NCBI RefSeq assembly: GCF_020497125.1 | Contig: NC_059073.1 | Coordinates: 8,515,225 to 8,579,224 of the forward strand | DNA length: 64,000 bases | Origin: Mauremys mutica | Lineage: Eukaryota; Chordata; Testudines; Geoemydidae | Direction: 5' to 3' | Shown: positions 31,351 through 43,442 of the stretch, one piece after another | How positions within the stretch are numbered: the stretch's first letter is position 1 | Layout: each line of letters begins with the position of its first letter | Notes under the pieces: generated by a model | Database searches by the model: none | Seen by the model: only the letters and a program-made list of their open reading frames with translations | What the model was told of the DNA's origin: nothing | Program-made: the position numbers and the translations under genes

Positions 31351-32004
31351 GCCTGTCCTGACAAAGAAAACAAAAAGTAACACAGCTCACCTTCAGCTAT
31401 AGATCCCTGCTCCACTGCCTTGTGACCCCCGCTCCCCATTGCGCCCTACCCCAGCCCCCTACAGCGTTCTCCCCCTGCAGGAGCAATACAAACATTAAGT
31501 TCTGAGGCTGAGATTTGTATGAATCAGGACCACCCGTGACTTGAGACTCCAGCCAGTGACCAAAATTGATTTTCTTTCCCCTACCTTCTTTTTGGCCCAG
31601 GCCTTTTGATTTATAATGTTATTATTTAAAAAACAACTAAGATCCTATGATTACTATTTCAGCAGCCTATTGATCCCCCCCACCTTGCTTCCTTGCGCCG
31701 GTCTCCTGACACTACCCAGCTTATGGTTTATTTTGATGTATATATTCTTAAACTGATGCTTTACTCATCTATGAATCATCCCAGCTGACAACGATGTTAT
31801 TAAGCTGTAAAGCATGGGGAGCAGGGGGCATGGGGGATAGATTGATGTAGCAATCAATTACAAGTTGGTTAGAAAGATGTTGTCGCCTTGTGATTGATTG
31901 ATATTTGTACCACATTGCCTGGTGGTACACGGAAAGCCCTTGTGAGGGGTCAAGCCAGGACCCCCACATTCAGAAGGACGTACCATGACTCCATGCTGAG
32001 CTCT
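31351..32004. other. Mostly unassigned DNA
   Basis: No repeat named. An AT-rich segment near 31610-31790 has no repeat signature. No supported gene. Confidence 0.35.
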
Positions 32005-32279
32005 CAGGGTATGTCTGCACTACCCGCCGGATTGGCGGGCAGCGATCGATCCAGCAGGGATCCATTTATCGCGTCTAGTTGAGTGCTCTCTCATTGACTC
32101 CCGTACTCCACCGCTGTGAGAAGCGCAGGAAGAGTCGATGAGAGAGAGGCAGCAGTCGACTCACTGCAGTGAAGACACCGCGGTGAGTCGATCTAAGTAC
32201 GTCGACTTCAGCTACGTTATTCATGTAGCTGAAGTTGCTTAACTTAGCTCGATCCCCACCTGCCAGAGTAGACCAGGGC
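32005..32279. mobile_element. Multi-hairpin foldback element, relative in reverse
   Basis: The ends cagggtatgtctgcac and (right, reversed) gccctggtctactctg pair. Internal hairpins are cccgccggattggcggg (near 32021-32038), a degenerate arm pair around gtcgactcactgcagtg, and acttcagctac/gtagctgaagt (near 32205-32235). Shared words (cgcgtctag, ttcagctac...gtagctgaa, acccgcc...gg) show it is a reverse-oriented, more diverged relative of 13757-14060. Confidence 0.75.
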
Positions 32280-32953
32280 AAAGTTAAAGGCTGGTGAATT
32301 TTTGCCATGCTGCTGGGTTAGTATCTTTCCAGGAGATCTAGTGGTCTCCAGAGCTCTAAATTTCCTTCTTGAGGAAGATAAGAGTCTCACATAGGAATAG
32401 AACTGCATGTTGTAGACAGGACATAGTCAGTCAGACTTTGTGCTTAGAGTGGGGAGAGGATTCCTGGTCCTGCTTGCAGGCCAGGGAGCTCTGTAAGGAA
32501 GTGTGCAATCACAGTCAGTCTGGAAAGAACCAGATTAGAACAAGGCTGGGTGCGATGTACCCCATGCTGCCTTCGAGAGCAGCCTTATTTGTCTCTCTCT
32601 GTTTTCGGTTACTATGTGTTATCTTCTGGATTCTAAGGATAAAAGTAGTTGCAAGAGTATTTGATATTTTTATTTAATTTCTCTGTTCTCATGAAAATAA
32701 CACTAGGAAAATGATCTTTGCAGCCACATTCTGAATAGATGTAAGCGCGGCAAGATTGCGTCTGTCAAGGCCGGAGAGAAGGATGTCAAGACACTGAAAG
32801 CCTGCATGAGAGTTTTAGCTGTGTGGGTGGATAGGAAATGCCAGATATCAAAGATGTTATGCAGAACAAATTGTAAGGATTTAGACATGGCCCTGATGTG
32901 AGGAGCTATGCAGAGAAGCAAATGTTATCTCTGTTCATATATTTAGTTTGTAA
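32280..32953. other. Unassigned DNA
   Basis: No gene or named repeat. The short frames are unsupported. Confidence 0.3.
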
Positions 32954-33178
32954 GTGGAGCCCTGTGTGTATCTGCATCGGATCCACCATCTGCAAAAATG
33001 ATCCACAGATATCCACATCCATGGATGCGGACAAATGCAGCTATAAAGCAGATATCCACAGATTTTCAGGGCTCTAGATATAAAATTTGGATCTACATCC
33101 AACCGCGATCTGCAAAAATAGTCCATGGATATAAAGCAGATATCCCTGGATTTGCAGGGCTCTATTTGTTGAGGCAGA
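32954..33178. repeat. Self-complementary GGATATCC-type repeat
   Basis: Framed by gtggagccctgtg at the left and tgcagggctctat at the right. Inside, variants of gcagatatccacagattt and gatccacagatatccacatc alternate on both strands, with two internal tcagggctcta-type ends (33067 and 33157). It looks like a small element built from duplicated inverted units. Confidence 0.6.
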
Positions 33179-33957
33179 GACTGTGATATGCATGTACAAG
33201 CACAATGGGGCTTTGATTCCTGATTGGAGCTTCTAAGCATGACCCCAATATAAAATAATCATTGTAATAAAAACAAATTCTTTTCCAAATATATTCTAGG
33301 ATAGATATTCTCCCAGTTCTGGCAGAGGCATTGTGGGGGGAGTTTTCATTCTCTTTGTATTTAATTTGCAGATAAAAAGAGGATTTCAGTCTCTACTACT
33401 CAATCCATTTTGAATTAAGAAAGAAAATCCTGGTGGAATCACACTACTGCCGTTTGCTGTGCTTTGCATGTACAATGGGACATAAACCAGAAGTGTTTTT
33501 ATAACATGACAAATAATTCTGGCATCATGTATCTATCATACTAACCCCCCCTTCTTTTACTGCAATGTAAGAGAAAGTTTTATTGACAAATTTCTCTGAA
33601 AATATATCAGTCTTTCATGAAACACTCATGGAAATTTCTGAGCACGCTTCTGAATGAAGACATATGTGCACAAGGGAATACGGCCAAAGCAAGCAGCTTT
33701 CAAGATCTCTGATTCACCATGTTCTGCTTCCACTGAGCCGGCTCAGAAATCCTGGGCTAGGGTTCCAATATTTCAGTGTCAGGAAGAGACTAGTTATGCA
33801 ATATTTATGGCAATAAATCACGGCGTTAATGAGTGAAGCACAGAGAATCCAGAATATTTTCAGGAAACTGGATTTATTTTTAAGCTCCTGCATACTCTGC
33901 CCAGAAGCAAGTCACATTTTGATTATCTCCAATCATGGCAACTCCTCAGTCATCACG
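33179..33957. other. AT-rich segment without recognised repeats
   Basis: No repeat signature. Contains tcacggcgttaatgagtga near 33818 and other TAAT words. Weak candidate for unique regulatory DNA. Confidence 0.3.
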
Positions 33958-34027
33958 GTCTGATTCAAAGTTCATTGAAGTCGAGGGCAGTCTTTTCATT
34001 GACTTCAGCATACTTTGGATCGGGCCC
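33958..34027. repeat. Short palindromic repeat
   Basis: tctgattcaaagttcattga paired with tgacttcagcatactttgga, then tcgggccc: an imperfect palindrome of about 70 bp. Related words occur near 25970 and 26356. Confidence 0.6.
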
Positions 34028-35365
34028 TATATCAGCCCTTATAATCTTCAAAGTGCTTTACGCACGTGAATTAACCTACGCTATTATTCACGTCAAAAAT
34101 ACATTAAAAGGCCAATAAGGAGGAAGAACTGAAAAGTTAGGAAATGCCAGCATTAAGGTTGCCTGTGCCACCTTAATTTAGCCCACTTGGGAAAATGCAT
34201 AATGATAGTCTTGCTCAACATTAAATAGGAAGTCCCTAACAGAGACAAGAATAGAATCCAGCTCCCTAGAATCCCTGTCCAGTGCCTTAACCACAAGAAA
34301 ACATCCTTTCACTTCTTATAAGCCTTTACCTCATTCGCTGTCCATCCTGCCCATTGACTGGGGCTAGAATAAATAGCATGTGATTATGTAATTAAAGACT
34401 GCTTCGTAATGCACGTGAACAAAGCAGCTGATACAAGGTTGCACATGCCACCCAAATCCTGGCAGTTCCTGGCTTCACTTTGCATTCTCATAACAAAGTT
34501 TTTTGTATGTAATTTCCAAGGTTTTTATTTAAAAAATGCACAAACAAGCAGAGAAAGAAGAAGTTCCAGGTACCATGGGTAGCAGCACTGCAAACTTTCC
34601 CTGCACTAGCCCTTCCTATGTGTTTCAGCAGTGCCTGGGCATCACCCCCTCTACTGGTAAAAGGGCAGTTCAGTCACTATCTCAGACTTCGTTCCTACGA
34701 GACCCTCATCACCAGTTTCAGAGTGCTCCTCGGTACAGTAAATGGGCCCAGAGAGTCAAAGGTGTTACCATGACCCTGTCACTGTACAGCGCTATGCAGT
34801 TAAACAAGGTTTGGGGTTTCCAGTACATAGATGGTGGCCTGTTTAGACCCATGGCAAACACAGGAAAAGAAGGGAAAGCGGTTAAAGTATCTGAAATGTA
34901 AAGTGTTAGGCGAGGCTCTTATTTTAACAGTGCCCCTTGTTCCTTTAGCTGTCGATTGTTTTTAGAAGGATGGTCCTCCTGTTCGACAGTCTCGCCGATG
35001 GTATTAAAGATGGAAATAAATGTCCTTTTTGGAGGGGGAATGAGAAGAAGTTAGTTGAGCTGAGCCAGACCTGTTGTGGTTGCTATTTTTATAAAAGCTC
35101 TATCCTGCTTCCTTAAAGACAGACCAGGGCAAAGACACACAAAACGGGAGAACAGCAAGGATGGAGAATGCAGCTCCTGTCTCTGGTGCAGACTCTCACT
35201 TGCAACTTCACTACAGCAGAAACATCAGCACCATACGCAGTCTGATCAGCCACTCTGAGACCTGGCACACTTGGAGCAAAATTGGGCTGTTTAAGGCAGT
35301 GCTTTTAGAAGCCATTCTGGTCACAGGCTTACAGTGGTGTTGCAAAATATTCAGTCTTGGCCAGT
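34028..35365. other. Mostly unassigned DNA
   Basis: A MIR-like trace near 34040-34080 and 34230-34310 (atagaatccagctccctaga, gccttaaccaca). The 121-residue plus-strand frame at 34536-34901 is unrecognised. No supported gene. Confidence 0.35.
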
Positions 35366-35578
35366 TAAGAACGGCCATACTGGGTCAGACCAAAGGTCCA
35401 TCTAGCCCAGTATCCTGTCCTCTGACAGTGGCCAATGCCAGGTGCTCCAGAGGGAATGAACAGAACAGGTAATCACCAAGTGATCCATCCCCTGTTACCC
35501 ATTCCCAACTTCTGGCAAACAGAGCCTAGGGACACCATCCTGGCTAATAGCCATTGATGGGCCTATCCTCCTAAGCCA
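35366..35578 (-). mobile_element. CR1 3' UTR fragment
   Basis: taagaacggccatactgggt, cagaccaaaggtccatctag, and onward to ctggctaatagccattgatg: the reversed CR1 tail without ORF2 sequence. Confidence 0.88.
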
Positions 35579-36376
35579 GACTCTTGTTTCACAGAAAGCA
35601 AAAGGAGCAGGATAGGAAAGAGAAGAAGTAAGGTGGGGAAGGATAAGGACACATGAGGGAAGAGGTGACAGCAGGAACCACGTCTCACATCCCAGGTGGT
35701 ATTTGGGATTCAACAGAAGCCAGTAGAGGTTGTGATGAAACCTGGGTCCCTCTCTTTGACCCGGTGTGGTCAAGACATCTCTAAGGATCAGGACAATGAA
35801 GGACCAGCTGGGTCCCAGGAGATGGTAGGGGTGGCAGCACAATGGTGAAGCTCTCCCCTTCTGGTTCTCCTGTTCCTCCAGCCAGCAGTTTAGTAATTTT
35901 AAGAACCCCCCAAGTTAACTGATGAGCGGAACAGCTCACCCCCTCATTATTTTGTCCATCAGTTAGGCTTAATTTCCAACACATCAGTTTTGGTCCGTTG
36001 ATTTCCAGTCTCGTACTCTTTCTATTTACCAGACGGGTTCGTAACAGGCCTTAAATTATATCAGGAGGTTTTTTTGGCTGGGCTAATTCACTCTTTTTGT
36101 CTCCCTTTTTGCATCTTTCCCACCAACATTTGTTTGTATCGATATTGGGAACATTTTGTAAACTTTTATACACGTTCCCAGAGTTGAGCTCACAATTGGG
36201 GTAGGCCCACCCGGTCCCAGTTATTATAACACCTCACAAACATTAATAAATGTATCCTCACAACAGTGTGACAGCTGGTCTGCTCTGACTGCTGCTTATG
36301 ATGCTGACCTGTATAGTCTCCCGGTTTCTTATCTGCTATCTTTTGTCTTATGACTCATTCCACGATGAAAGCTTAC
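35579..36376. other. Unassigned DNA
   Basis: Nothing recognised. The minus-strand frames 35495-35984 lack domains. Confidence 0.3.
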
Positions 36377-37557
36377 AGAAAACCTTTGATGAGGCACCTC
36401 ACCAAAGGCTCGTAAGCAAAGTAAGGAGCCCTGGGATAAGAGGGAAGGGCCTCTCATGGATCAGGTTATAAAATAGGAAACAGAGGGTAGGAATAAACCG
36501 ACACTTTTCACAGTGGAGAGAGATAAATAGTTCTGTCCTGGGACCAGGGCTGTTCAACATATTCATTGATGATCTGGAAAAAGGGGTAAACCATGAGACT
36601 ATGGAGAATTACTCAGGATAGTTAAGTCAAAAGCAGACGAATGTTACAAAGGGATCTCACAAAACTTGGTGACTGGGCTAAAAATGGCAGATGAAATTCA
36701 GTGTTGATAAATGCAAAGTAATACACATTGGGAACATAATCCCAACTATAAAATGATGGAGTCTAAATTAGCTGTTACCACTCCAGAAAGAGATCTCGGA
36801 GTCATTGTGGGCAGTTCTCTGAAAACATCTGCTCAATGTGCAGCAGTAGTCAAATATTAGGAGCCATTAGTAAAGGGATAGATAATAAGACAGAAAATAT
36901 CATAATACCACTATGTAAATCCATGGTACGCCCGTACCTTGAATACTGTGGTTGCCGCATCCCAAAAAAGATAGATTGGAAAAAGTGCAGACAAGAGCAA
37001 CAAAAATGATTAGGGGAACGGAACAGCTTCCACGTGAGGAGAGACGTTCAGCTTGGAAAAGAGACGACTGAGGGGGGATATGACAGAGGTCTATAGAATC
37101 ATGACTGGTGTGGAGAAAGTGAATAAGGAAGTGTTATTTACTCCTTCTCATAAAACATGAACCAGGGTCACTCAATGAAATTAATAGGCAGCAGGTTTAA
37201 AACAAACAGAAGTATTTTCTTCACACAATGCACAGCCAGCCTGTGGGACTCATTGCCAGGGGATGTTGTGGAGGCCATAAGTATAACTGGGTTCAAAAAA
37301 GGATTAGGTAGGTTCACGGAAGATAGGTCCATCCATGGCTATTAGCCAAGGTGGTCAGGGACACACCACCATGCTCTGGTTGTCCCTAAGACTCTGACTG
37401 CTAGACGCTGGGACTGGATGACAGGGGATGGATCACTTGATAAATTGCCCTGTTCTGTTCACTCCCTCTGAAGCATCTGGCACCAACCTCAGTTGGAAGA
37501 CAGGACATTGGGACATTGCTTTGACCCCATATGGCTATTTGCATGTTTTTGTGATCT
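36377..37557 (+). mobile_element. CR1 LINE, sense, RT to 3' end
   Basis: A 1.2-kb CR1 on the plus strand. It starts inside the reverse transcriptase region (caaaggctcgtaagcaaagt, tcctgggaccagggctgttc, aacatattcattgatgatct), passes through tgttgataaatgcaaagtaa and the C-terminal ORF2 block, and ends with a degraded tail near gcatgttttt. Many stops and small deletions break the frame. The intact piece 37157-37345 encodes MKLIGSRFKTNRSIFFTQC. Confidence 0.88.
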
Positions 37558-37920
37558 TATAAATCATGGGATAGTGGGAGAGGAAACATGGGAGTTTTTG
37601 AGTTTGACTCCAAATCACAGAATTCCAGTTGCTTCTGGCTGACTTCAGCTATATATCCCCACACTGAACAGTGAAGAACGTCCCAGAATGCATGGAGCCC
37701 AGCAGCAAGGCAAAGCACCATGGGATACCCTCCCACAAAGCCATGTGCTTACTCCATAGAATGTCCCTGCTTTGTACGCACAGGGATTCATATTGAAACA
37801 GGAGACAGCTGATGTGTGTATGCAATGATTGCAGACTATCTAAAGTGTAAAAAAACCAGAGTGTGAATTAACCTCCCCTGCCAGACAGACAGAGCCTTCC
37901 ACTTAGCCCTTTGAAAAAGG
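37558..37920. other. Unassigned DNA
   Basis: Nothing recognised. Confidence 0.3.
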
Positions 37921-37924
37921 GACT

Positions 37925-38185
37925 GACTCTTTGTTCCATGTTCGCACCGCGTCTACCACAATGGGGCCCGGATCCACGACTGCAGCTCTCAGGTGCTACC
38001 GCTAACTACTACTACTAACAAACTCCCTGAGAACCAAGGGAATAGAATCCCCATTGCGCAGCTGGAGAAGTGAGCCCCAGAAACGGGAAGGGACCTGCCC
38101 AAAGTCACAAAAGAGGCCTCTGGTAGAGCTGGGATTTGGCAGGGGAAGGATTCTCCGGTAGCTAGGCGTCAATTCTCCTGCTTCA
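37925..38185 (+). repeat. L2-like tail and MIR-like relic
   Basis: caatggggcccggatccacg, then a ctaactactactact run, followed by gaatccccattgcgcagctg, gagaagtgagccccagaaac, tgcccaaagtcac: an L2-type tail followed by a MIR-type core. Confidence 0.5.
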
Positions 38186-39140
38186 TCACAGGATTCCTGG
38201 GTGACCTAGGAACTTTCATTTATGCAGACATTGCTGGACGAGGCTCTGTGACCCGTGCTAAGCAGGAGGCCAGACTACATGACCATAAACAGGCCTTGAA
38301 ATCCATGACCCCAGATGTTCCAAGTATTGGCCCCAGAATTTGTACCCCATGACCGTCCTTCCTCCATTCTCCTTGCCTGCTCTGCTGGGACTGCACAAGG
38401 ATCTGAGCTGATGCCCATTGTGATGGTGGTGGATGTAATGTGTACACCTCTCTCCGAGGAGCTGGTCTGGTCACTTGTCTTGTTGGGGTTATTGCTAATC
38501 TTTAAGGTTGACAGATACTTCGATTGCTTCTTACAAAAATGCTGAAGATCTTGCAAATTTTCCCCCCTCCATCTCGTTTTTTTTTGTTTTTTGTTTTTCT
38601 AGAGTTTAAAATTAACATTATTTCCACAGGGAGGCGGGAAAAATATGAGCTTGTTCCAGCTGTCTTAGGTCTGTGCCGGCAAAGGGTTCAGTACCGTGGA
38701 GCTGAGCTTCTGTCTAATGATTTCACTTTGCAGCTGTGTAAGAATGCTATTAACTCCTCTTTATGGGTTTTATCTCCAAACCATTACTGTATGCATTTCA
38801 ACTAAGCCACGAAAATGATGATCCTCCTTCTTACTTATCCTCAGAAGTCAGCCAGGGAATGTGAATTGCTTGATAGGGCCAGCGTTCTCTTTGGAAGGAG
38901 CATCTGAGGCCAGAAGGGTGTAGCTGTACAGCTAGGCTGTTCCAAGGCGAATGTGTGTGGGTATGGGTGGGTTGTGAGTCGCAGGCCTGCTGAATGCATG
39001 CTAGGGAGAGGGAATTCATGGGCACTGGAGGAAAGATCCAGGAACGGAAAGAAAACGGTTGGCTCATGGTAATAGGTTGTGGCTGGCACCAGCGCAGGTA
39101 GGAAATGGGGAGGGAGAGTAGAAAGGGACTTTCTTTGCCT
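38186..39140. other. Mostly unassigned DNA
   Basis: T-rich near 38575-38605. No gene or named repeat. Confidence 0.3.
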
Positions 39141-39790
39141 CATAGAACCAGAGAAATGTCGGGCTGGAAGAGACCTCGAAAAGGCATCTAGTCCACGCCC
39201 CTGCACTGAGACACGACCAAGTAAACCGAGACCATCCCTGACAGGTGTTTGTCCAACCTCCAATGTTGGGGATTCCACAACCTCCCTTGGAAGCCTGCTC
39301 CAGAGCTTAACTATCCTTATAGCTAGAAAGTTTTTCCTAATATCTAACCTTAACCTCCCTTGCTGCTCCATTGCTAATTAGTTAAAGGGGCTCCAGCTGG
39401 AGCACTTGCGTGTTCCCATGTGTAGCCCACCTAACATGGACCAGTTAGCCCCTCATTCTTCTGAAGGGCCAAAGTTAACATATTTGACAACTTTTATCAG
39501 ACTCCCCCTCAGCTGCTTCTTCTCTTGGCTAAACACGTCCAATCCTTTCAGCCTTTCCTCACAAGACAGGTTTTCTAACCCTTTTTTCATTTTCGTGGCT
39601 CTTCTCTGGACTCGCTCCAATTTGTCTACATCTTTCCTAAAGTATGGCACCCAGCTTTGGACTCAGCTCTCCGTCTGAGACCTCATCAGTGCCGAGGAAA
39701 GCGGGACAGTTATCTCCCGTGTCTTACCTACAAGACTCCCCAGAATGAGTTTAGCCTTTTTCACACCCGCATCCCACTCGTGACTCATAT
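39141..39790 (-). mobile_element. Old CR1 LINE 3' region
   Basis: Reverse CR1 beginning catagaaccagagaaatgtc. The minus-strand frame 39453-39650 carries [20 protein letters not shown] and LKGLDVFSQEKKQLRG. It continues to about 39790 (gagtttagcctttttcacac). Diverged, bird/reptile CR1 type with an LTR-like block following. Confidence 0.85.
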
Positions 39791-39829
39791 GCTCCCATGC
39801 AGCATCCACCATGACACAGCTGGAGGGCA

Positions 39830-40582
39830 CCAGCTGTGCTCGCTGCTCCTGTTGCCACGGATGGTAGCTGCCTAAAAGTGCGCTGGGAGCGTGAGGAGAG
39901 AGCCAGGTCCTGACCCTTTTGCAGCAGAGTGGGCTCACGGCTAAAGCACGGCCCCTTGTGGCTGGTACCCCTGGCTGACGACTGCCTGGCCCTTGTTGGT
40001 CTGGCTCTTCCCATGACTCAGCCCTTCGGCCAGATCACTTATAGTCCCCACCTACTAGAGTAACACAAAGTCCAACAGAAACACATGTCCCATCCCCCCG
40101 TCCCGCCTGCCGCCCTCAATTCTGGGGCTGGTGGTCCACACACCTTTTATCAGGCGTCCTTACCCCTTATGTTAAGAGCTTCACATCACCTTCCCTGGAG
40201 AGCTCAGACCTTCTTCGACACTGGACTCCAGTCCAGGGAACCTGGCAGAGGCAGCAAGGTTCCCTGCACCAGACTCCTTGCTCCCACCTCCCTGGACTTC
40301 TTCCTATCAAATCTTTCCATGGGCTTTCTCCTCACCCTGGAAGAGTCTTTTTGTTCCCTACAGGACTCCTCACTCCCTAGTACCAGGAGAGTGGCCTCCC
40401 TGCAGCCCGCTTCGGCTCTAACTTCCTCTGTTTATAGCACCACCCACCTCTTCCCCAGCTGGGTTTCATCATTAATTAGGCCAGGCCCACCTTCCAGGTA
40501 CAACCAGGTGGGCTAATCGGCCTCTCCAGCCCACATTAGACCTTTCCTCTCCTGTGTGGGGTAGGCACCCCCTCACACCTTC
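39830..40582 (-). mobile_element. Probable LTR, reverse orientation
   Basis: On the minus strand the block starts near 40579 with tgtgagggggtgcctacccc. It has a TATA-like gctataaacagagg (about 40427-40441 plus) and a long, purine-rich transcribed part (gaagtccagggaggtggg). The layout resembles the other LTRs here. The 3' end near 39830 and a target duplication could not be fixed. Confidence 0.45.
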
Positions 40583-40904
40583 CTGTGAGCTGCCACTCCT
40601 GCGTGAGCGACCCACGACATCCCGGTAGGAATTCCATCAGAGACACTCAGTAGCGTTGAAGACTCTGGATCAGGGAGGGATCTGGTCCTATTATCTCCGC
40701 AGCGTGACTCCGTGTTTAGCCAACTGTCACCGAGAGCAGAGCCAAGCCCATCGCCGTGTGGAGTGGGACATGGGAGGGGTGGGGGCAGAGAGGCATACAC
40801 AGAGGAAGAAAACTATCCCCTCTATCCCACAAAAAAAAAATAATTAAAAAGTAAAATCTGCGTGGGGTTATTTGCAAGAGCGCCAATCTCTACAGCGGGT
40901 TGAG
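40583..40904. other. Unassigned DNA
   Basis: Nothing recognised. A short A-run lies near 40830. Confidence 0.3.
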
Positions 40905-41005
40905 AAACGGGGTGAAATTGTTTCTAACATTTTTTGTGACAAATTTTGTCTGCTTTTGAAATCAAACTTCCCCAAATTTCAATGAAAAATGTCATTGGGG
41001 GATGT
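40905..41005. repeat. AT-rich AAATTT-type repeat, copy 3
   Basis: ggggtgaaattgtttctaac, ttttttgtgacaaattttgt and ccccaaatttcaatgaaaaa match the texture of 8041-8415 and 45505-45935. Confidence 0.45.
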
Positions 41006-41374
41006 CACAATGCTCTGGCCAACTCCACCGTACTCCTCCTGGCTGGCTGGTGGCTTGTTTCAAACTCAGCCTTCGAAACGGGATGATGTCCCAATTGTGG
41101 TTTCATTTCCAGCTGCTGAACAACGTCGGCTTCACTGGAGTCGCTTAGAGACTTCCACGGGGGGTAAGTGCAGACTCAGGCCTCTGTTCTCCCTTCCCCT
41201 TTCAATAACTTGAAGATATCATTCTGAAAAGAAGACACCATGAATTCCCTCAGAATGGGTCTCTCAGCCACAGAGCACCACCGAGCTCAGGAATCATTGA
41301 GGGAACCCATATACACACCTGTGTTCCTTCCTTCACACTCTCTTGCCTTTTCCAGAGAGACCACAGCACAAATT
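41006..41374. other. Unassigned DNA
   Basis: Nothing recognised. Confidence 0.3.
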
Positions 41375-41470
41375 GATTCAGTATTATCTGGAGACACCAG
41401 CTGAGCACAGGGCCTTCTTGTGCAAGGTGCTGTACAGACACATGGTGAGGGATACACCCTGTCCCAAAGA
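41375..41470 (-). repeat. L2/MIR-type tail, reverse
   Basis: agctgagcacagggccttct, tgcaaggtgctgtacagaca, then ctgtcccaaagaactcag: the reversed form of the common tail. Confidence 0.55.
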
Positions 41471-41479
41471 ACTCAGACC

Positions 41480-41888
41480 CTTGGCTACACTTGCAAGTTA
41501 GAGCGTATTAAATCAGTCCTGGGTGCCATAACTCCTAACGCGTCCACACTGGCGAGGCACTTAGAGCGCCTGGACTCTGAAGCTGGAGCGCTTCTGATAA
41601 TCCACCTCCCTGAGAAGCATAAAGCTTGCTGCGCCCCGGCTGAAATGCCTGGGCATCAGTGTGGATGAGGTGTTGCATTACTGCGCTGTGATTGGCCTCC
41701 AGAAATGTCCCATAATCCCCTGAAGTCAGGTGGCCACTCTGGTCATTGTTTTGAACTTGGCTACAGGCATGCAGCTATCCCCTTTCAAAGCTCCGTTTCT
41801 GACAGCCTGCATGCTTATCTGCTCCGGGACACAAAGCAAACCATTACTGTGGAATGCTCCTGCTGCAGAGGCAAACGTTTGTGTGTGA

Positions 41889-41921
<33 letters not shown>

Positions 41922-42401
41922 GGAGAGAGAGAGAGGCGGGGGGTGGGGGCTGATGTTAAGTTTCCCCCTTCCCCTTGCTGCTGTCTGAACTTACAAGACA
42001 GCATGCTGGCACACTCTGCCCCCCAAAACACACTGTCTCTCCCCCCACATACACACAACACACTCCCTGTCACCCTCCCTTCCCCCTCATTTGAAAAGCA
42101 GCTGGCAATCTAGTAGGATGCCCAACCCATGGAACAATGGGATTGGGAAACCTGCATCATGTGACGCTGTGCCTGCCCCATTAGGCACTGCAAACCCTTT
42201 CCAAAGCTTGCTGCAGCCACTTGCACACTGGGATAGCTCCCGCAATGCGCTGCTTTCTGTGGCGTTGCAAGAGCTGCTAATGTGGACATGCTCCACAGTC
42301 ACAACAAGCCCAGTGTGAACACACGGCAGCGCTGTCCCTGCTGCTGTCTCCGAGGGCTGGTTGCACTCCCAGCGCTCCACATCTGCAAGTGTAGACGTAG
42401 T
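41480..42401. mobile_element. Non-autonomous inverted-repeat DNA transposon, 0.9 kb
   Basis: The ends cttggctacacttgcaagtt, agagcg and (right, reversed) actacgtctacacttgcaga, tgtggagcg pair. The flanks ctcagacc (41472-41479) and tttagacc (42402-42409) match at 6 of 8, a possible 8-bp duplication. It contains aatccacctccctgagaagc (41599-41618), the same core as at 15401 and 31222, and a GT/GA microsatellite. No transposase frame. Confidence 0.75.
41880..41937. repeat. (GT)n(GA)n microsatellite
   Basis: gtgtgtgtgtgtgtgtgtga followed by a GA-rich run, inside the DNA transposon. Its translation (CVCVCVREREREGERE) is an artefact. Confidence 0.92.
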
Positions 42402-42409
42402 TTTAGACC

Positions 42410-42665
42410 CAGACCCTCAAAGGTATTTAGGTGCCTAACTCCCAGGGACTGAGGATCTGGGCCTTCCGGTCTAAATAGATCCAGAGAAGTGAAATGACTT
42501 AGCACACAGCAGCTCAGTGGCCGAGCCCAAAAGATGCAGGCGCCCTGGGTCACTGACGGAGAGAGAGAAGCAGCAAGCCTGTTGAAACCCCAGGACCACT
42601 CCCTGTCTCCTGAGTCCCAGCACTGTGCCTTACCCACTGGATCTCACTGCCTCTTCAGGAGAGCG
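42410..42665. repeat. Palindromic relic and MIR-like sequence
   Basis: ctcaaaggtatttaggtgcc, taactcccagggactgagga resembles a palindromic repeat end. Then agatccagagaagtgaaatg, gacttagcacacagcagctc resembles a MIR core. Confidence 0.45.
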
Positions 42666-42849
42666 TCTTTCCTTCCTGTTGTGTTGTGGGTCTCAATGAC
42701 TCCGGGTAGCCCGGGAGAGAGTGATGGAAGACTTTGTGGTGGAGGTAATTCCAATGGTGACTCCCTCTTCCACCCTCTACCCCCATTGACTGTAACTCTG
42801 TAGGGTAGCACAGACCTTCTTTCCCCTATGCCTTTAAGAGCACAAGGCC
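42666..42849. other. Unassigned DNA
   Basis: Nothing recognised. Confidence 0.3.
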
Positions 42850-43020
42850 CTGTTCTTATGGCAGAATTATTATTATTACGGATGCAGCCTGTGGCTCGTA
42901 AAATCGCAGTGACTGCTCCGCTTCCTGCTTTGCAATTAGCGAAGATCATCTGTGGCACTAAACAGTGATTCGTATTGCACGGGAGTTAATCTGGATGGAT
43001 AGCAAAGGCCAAGTGCCCAT
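42850..43020. promoter_or_regulatory. Repeat-free segment, possible conserved non-coding element
   Basis: ctgctttgcaattagcgaag, atcatctgtggcactaaaca and acgggagttaatctggatgg show no repeat signature and contain homeodomain-like CAATTAG and TTAATC words. Suggestive texture only. Confidence 0.25.
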
Positions 43021-43026
43021 GGATGC

Positions 43027-43110
43027 CGCTGTATAATTATTATTATTATTTACTATTTGTATTATCCTGCAGCACCACAGGGGCTGAAATACGGCTGACG
43101 ATGTCTCCTC
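43027..43110 (-). repeat. L2/MIR-type tail, reverse
   Basis: ctgtataattattattatta, tttgtattatcctgcagcac: the reversed AT-rich end of the common tail. Confidence 0.5.
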
Positions 43111-43334
43111 CCAAGCACACCCAGCCGAGTCATTTTGAACAGGGGGCTCTAAATATTTTTTTAATTGGTATTTTGTTTTTCAGTGGGAGGCGTATGTGGC
43201 TGTCATAGAAAAACCACTCAGGGTTGTCCATATCACTGTTTGCACTTTAAAGAGCCTGAGTCAAATTCCTGTTTGGTCCTGGGAAATGGAGCAATGGGAA
43301 TATTTTGTCTGGCTCTCAGGAATCTGAGAGTGAG

Positions 43335-43442
43335 CATGGTCTAGTCGTTACAACCCTCCAGTGATCAGCGGGTCTCAGGGGATTTGGGGTTTACTCCTAG
43401 CGCTGCCAGTGACGAGGCGTGTGCCTTTGGACAGTCACTTGG
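43335..43442 (-). repeat. MIR-like head, reverse
   Basis: gcatggtctagtcgttacaa, then gtttactcctagcgctgcca and acagtcactt: reversed MIR head and core, cut by a MITE-like block. Confidence 0.5.

Noticed and set aside
41889..42113. Cys/Arg-Glu-rich frame
   Set aside because: Translation of a GT/GA microsatellite.
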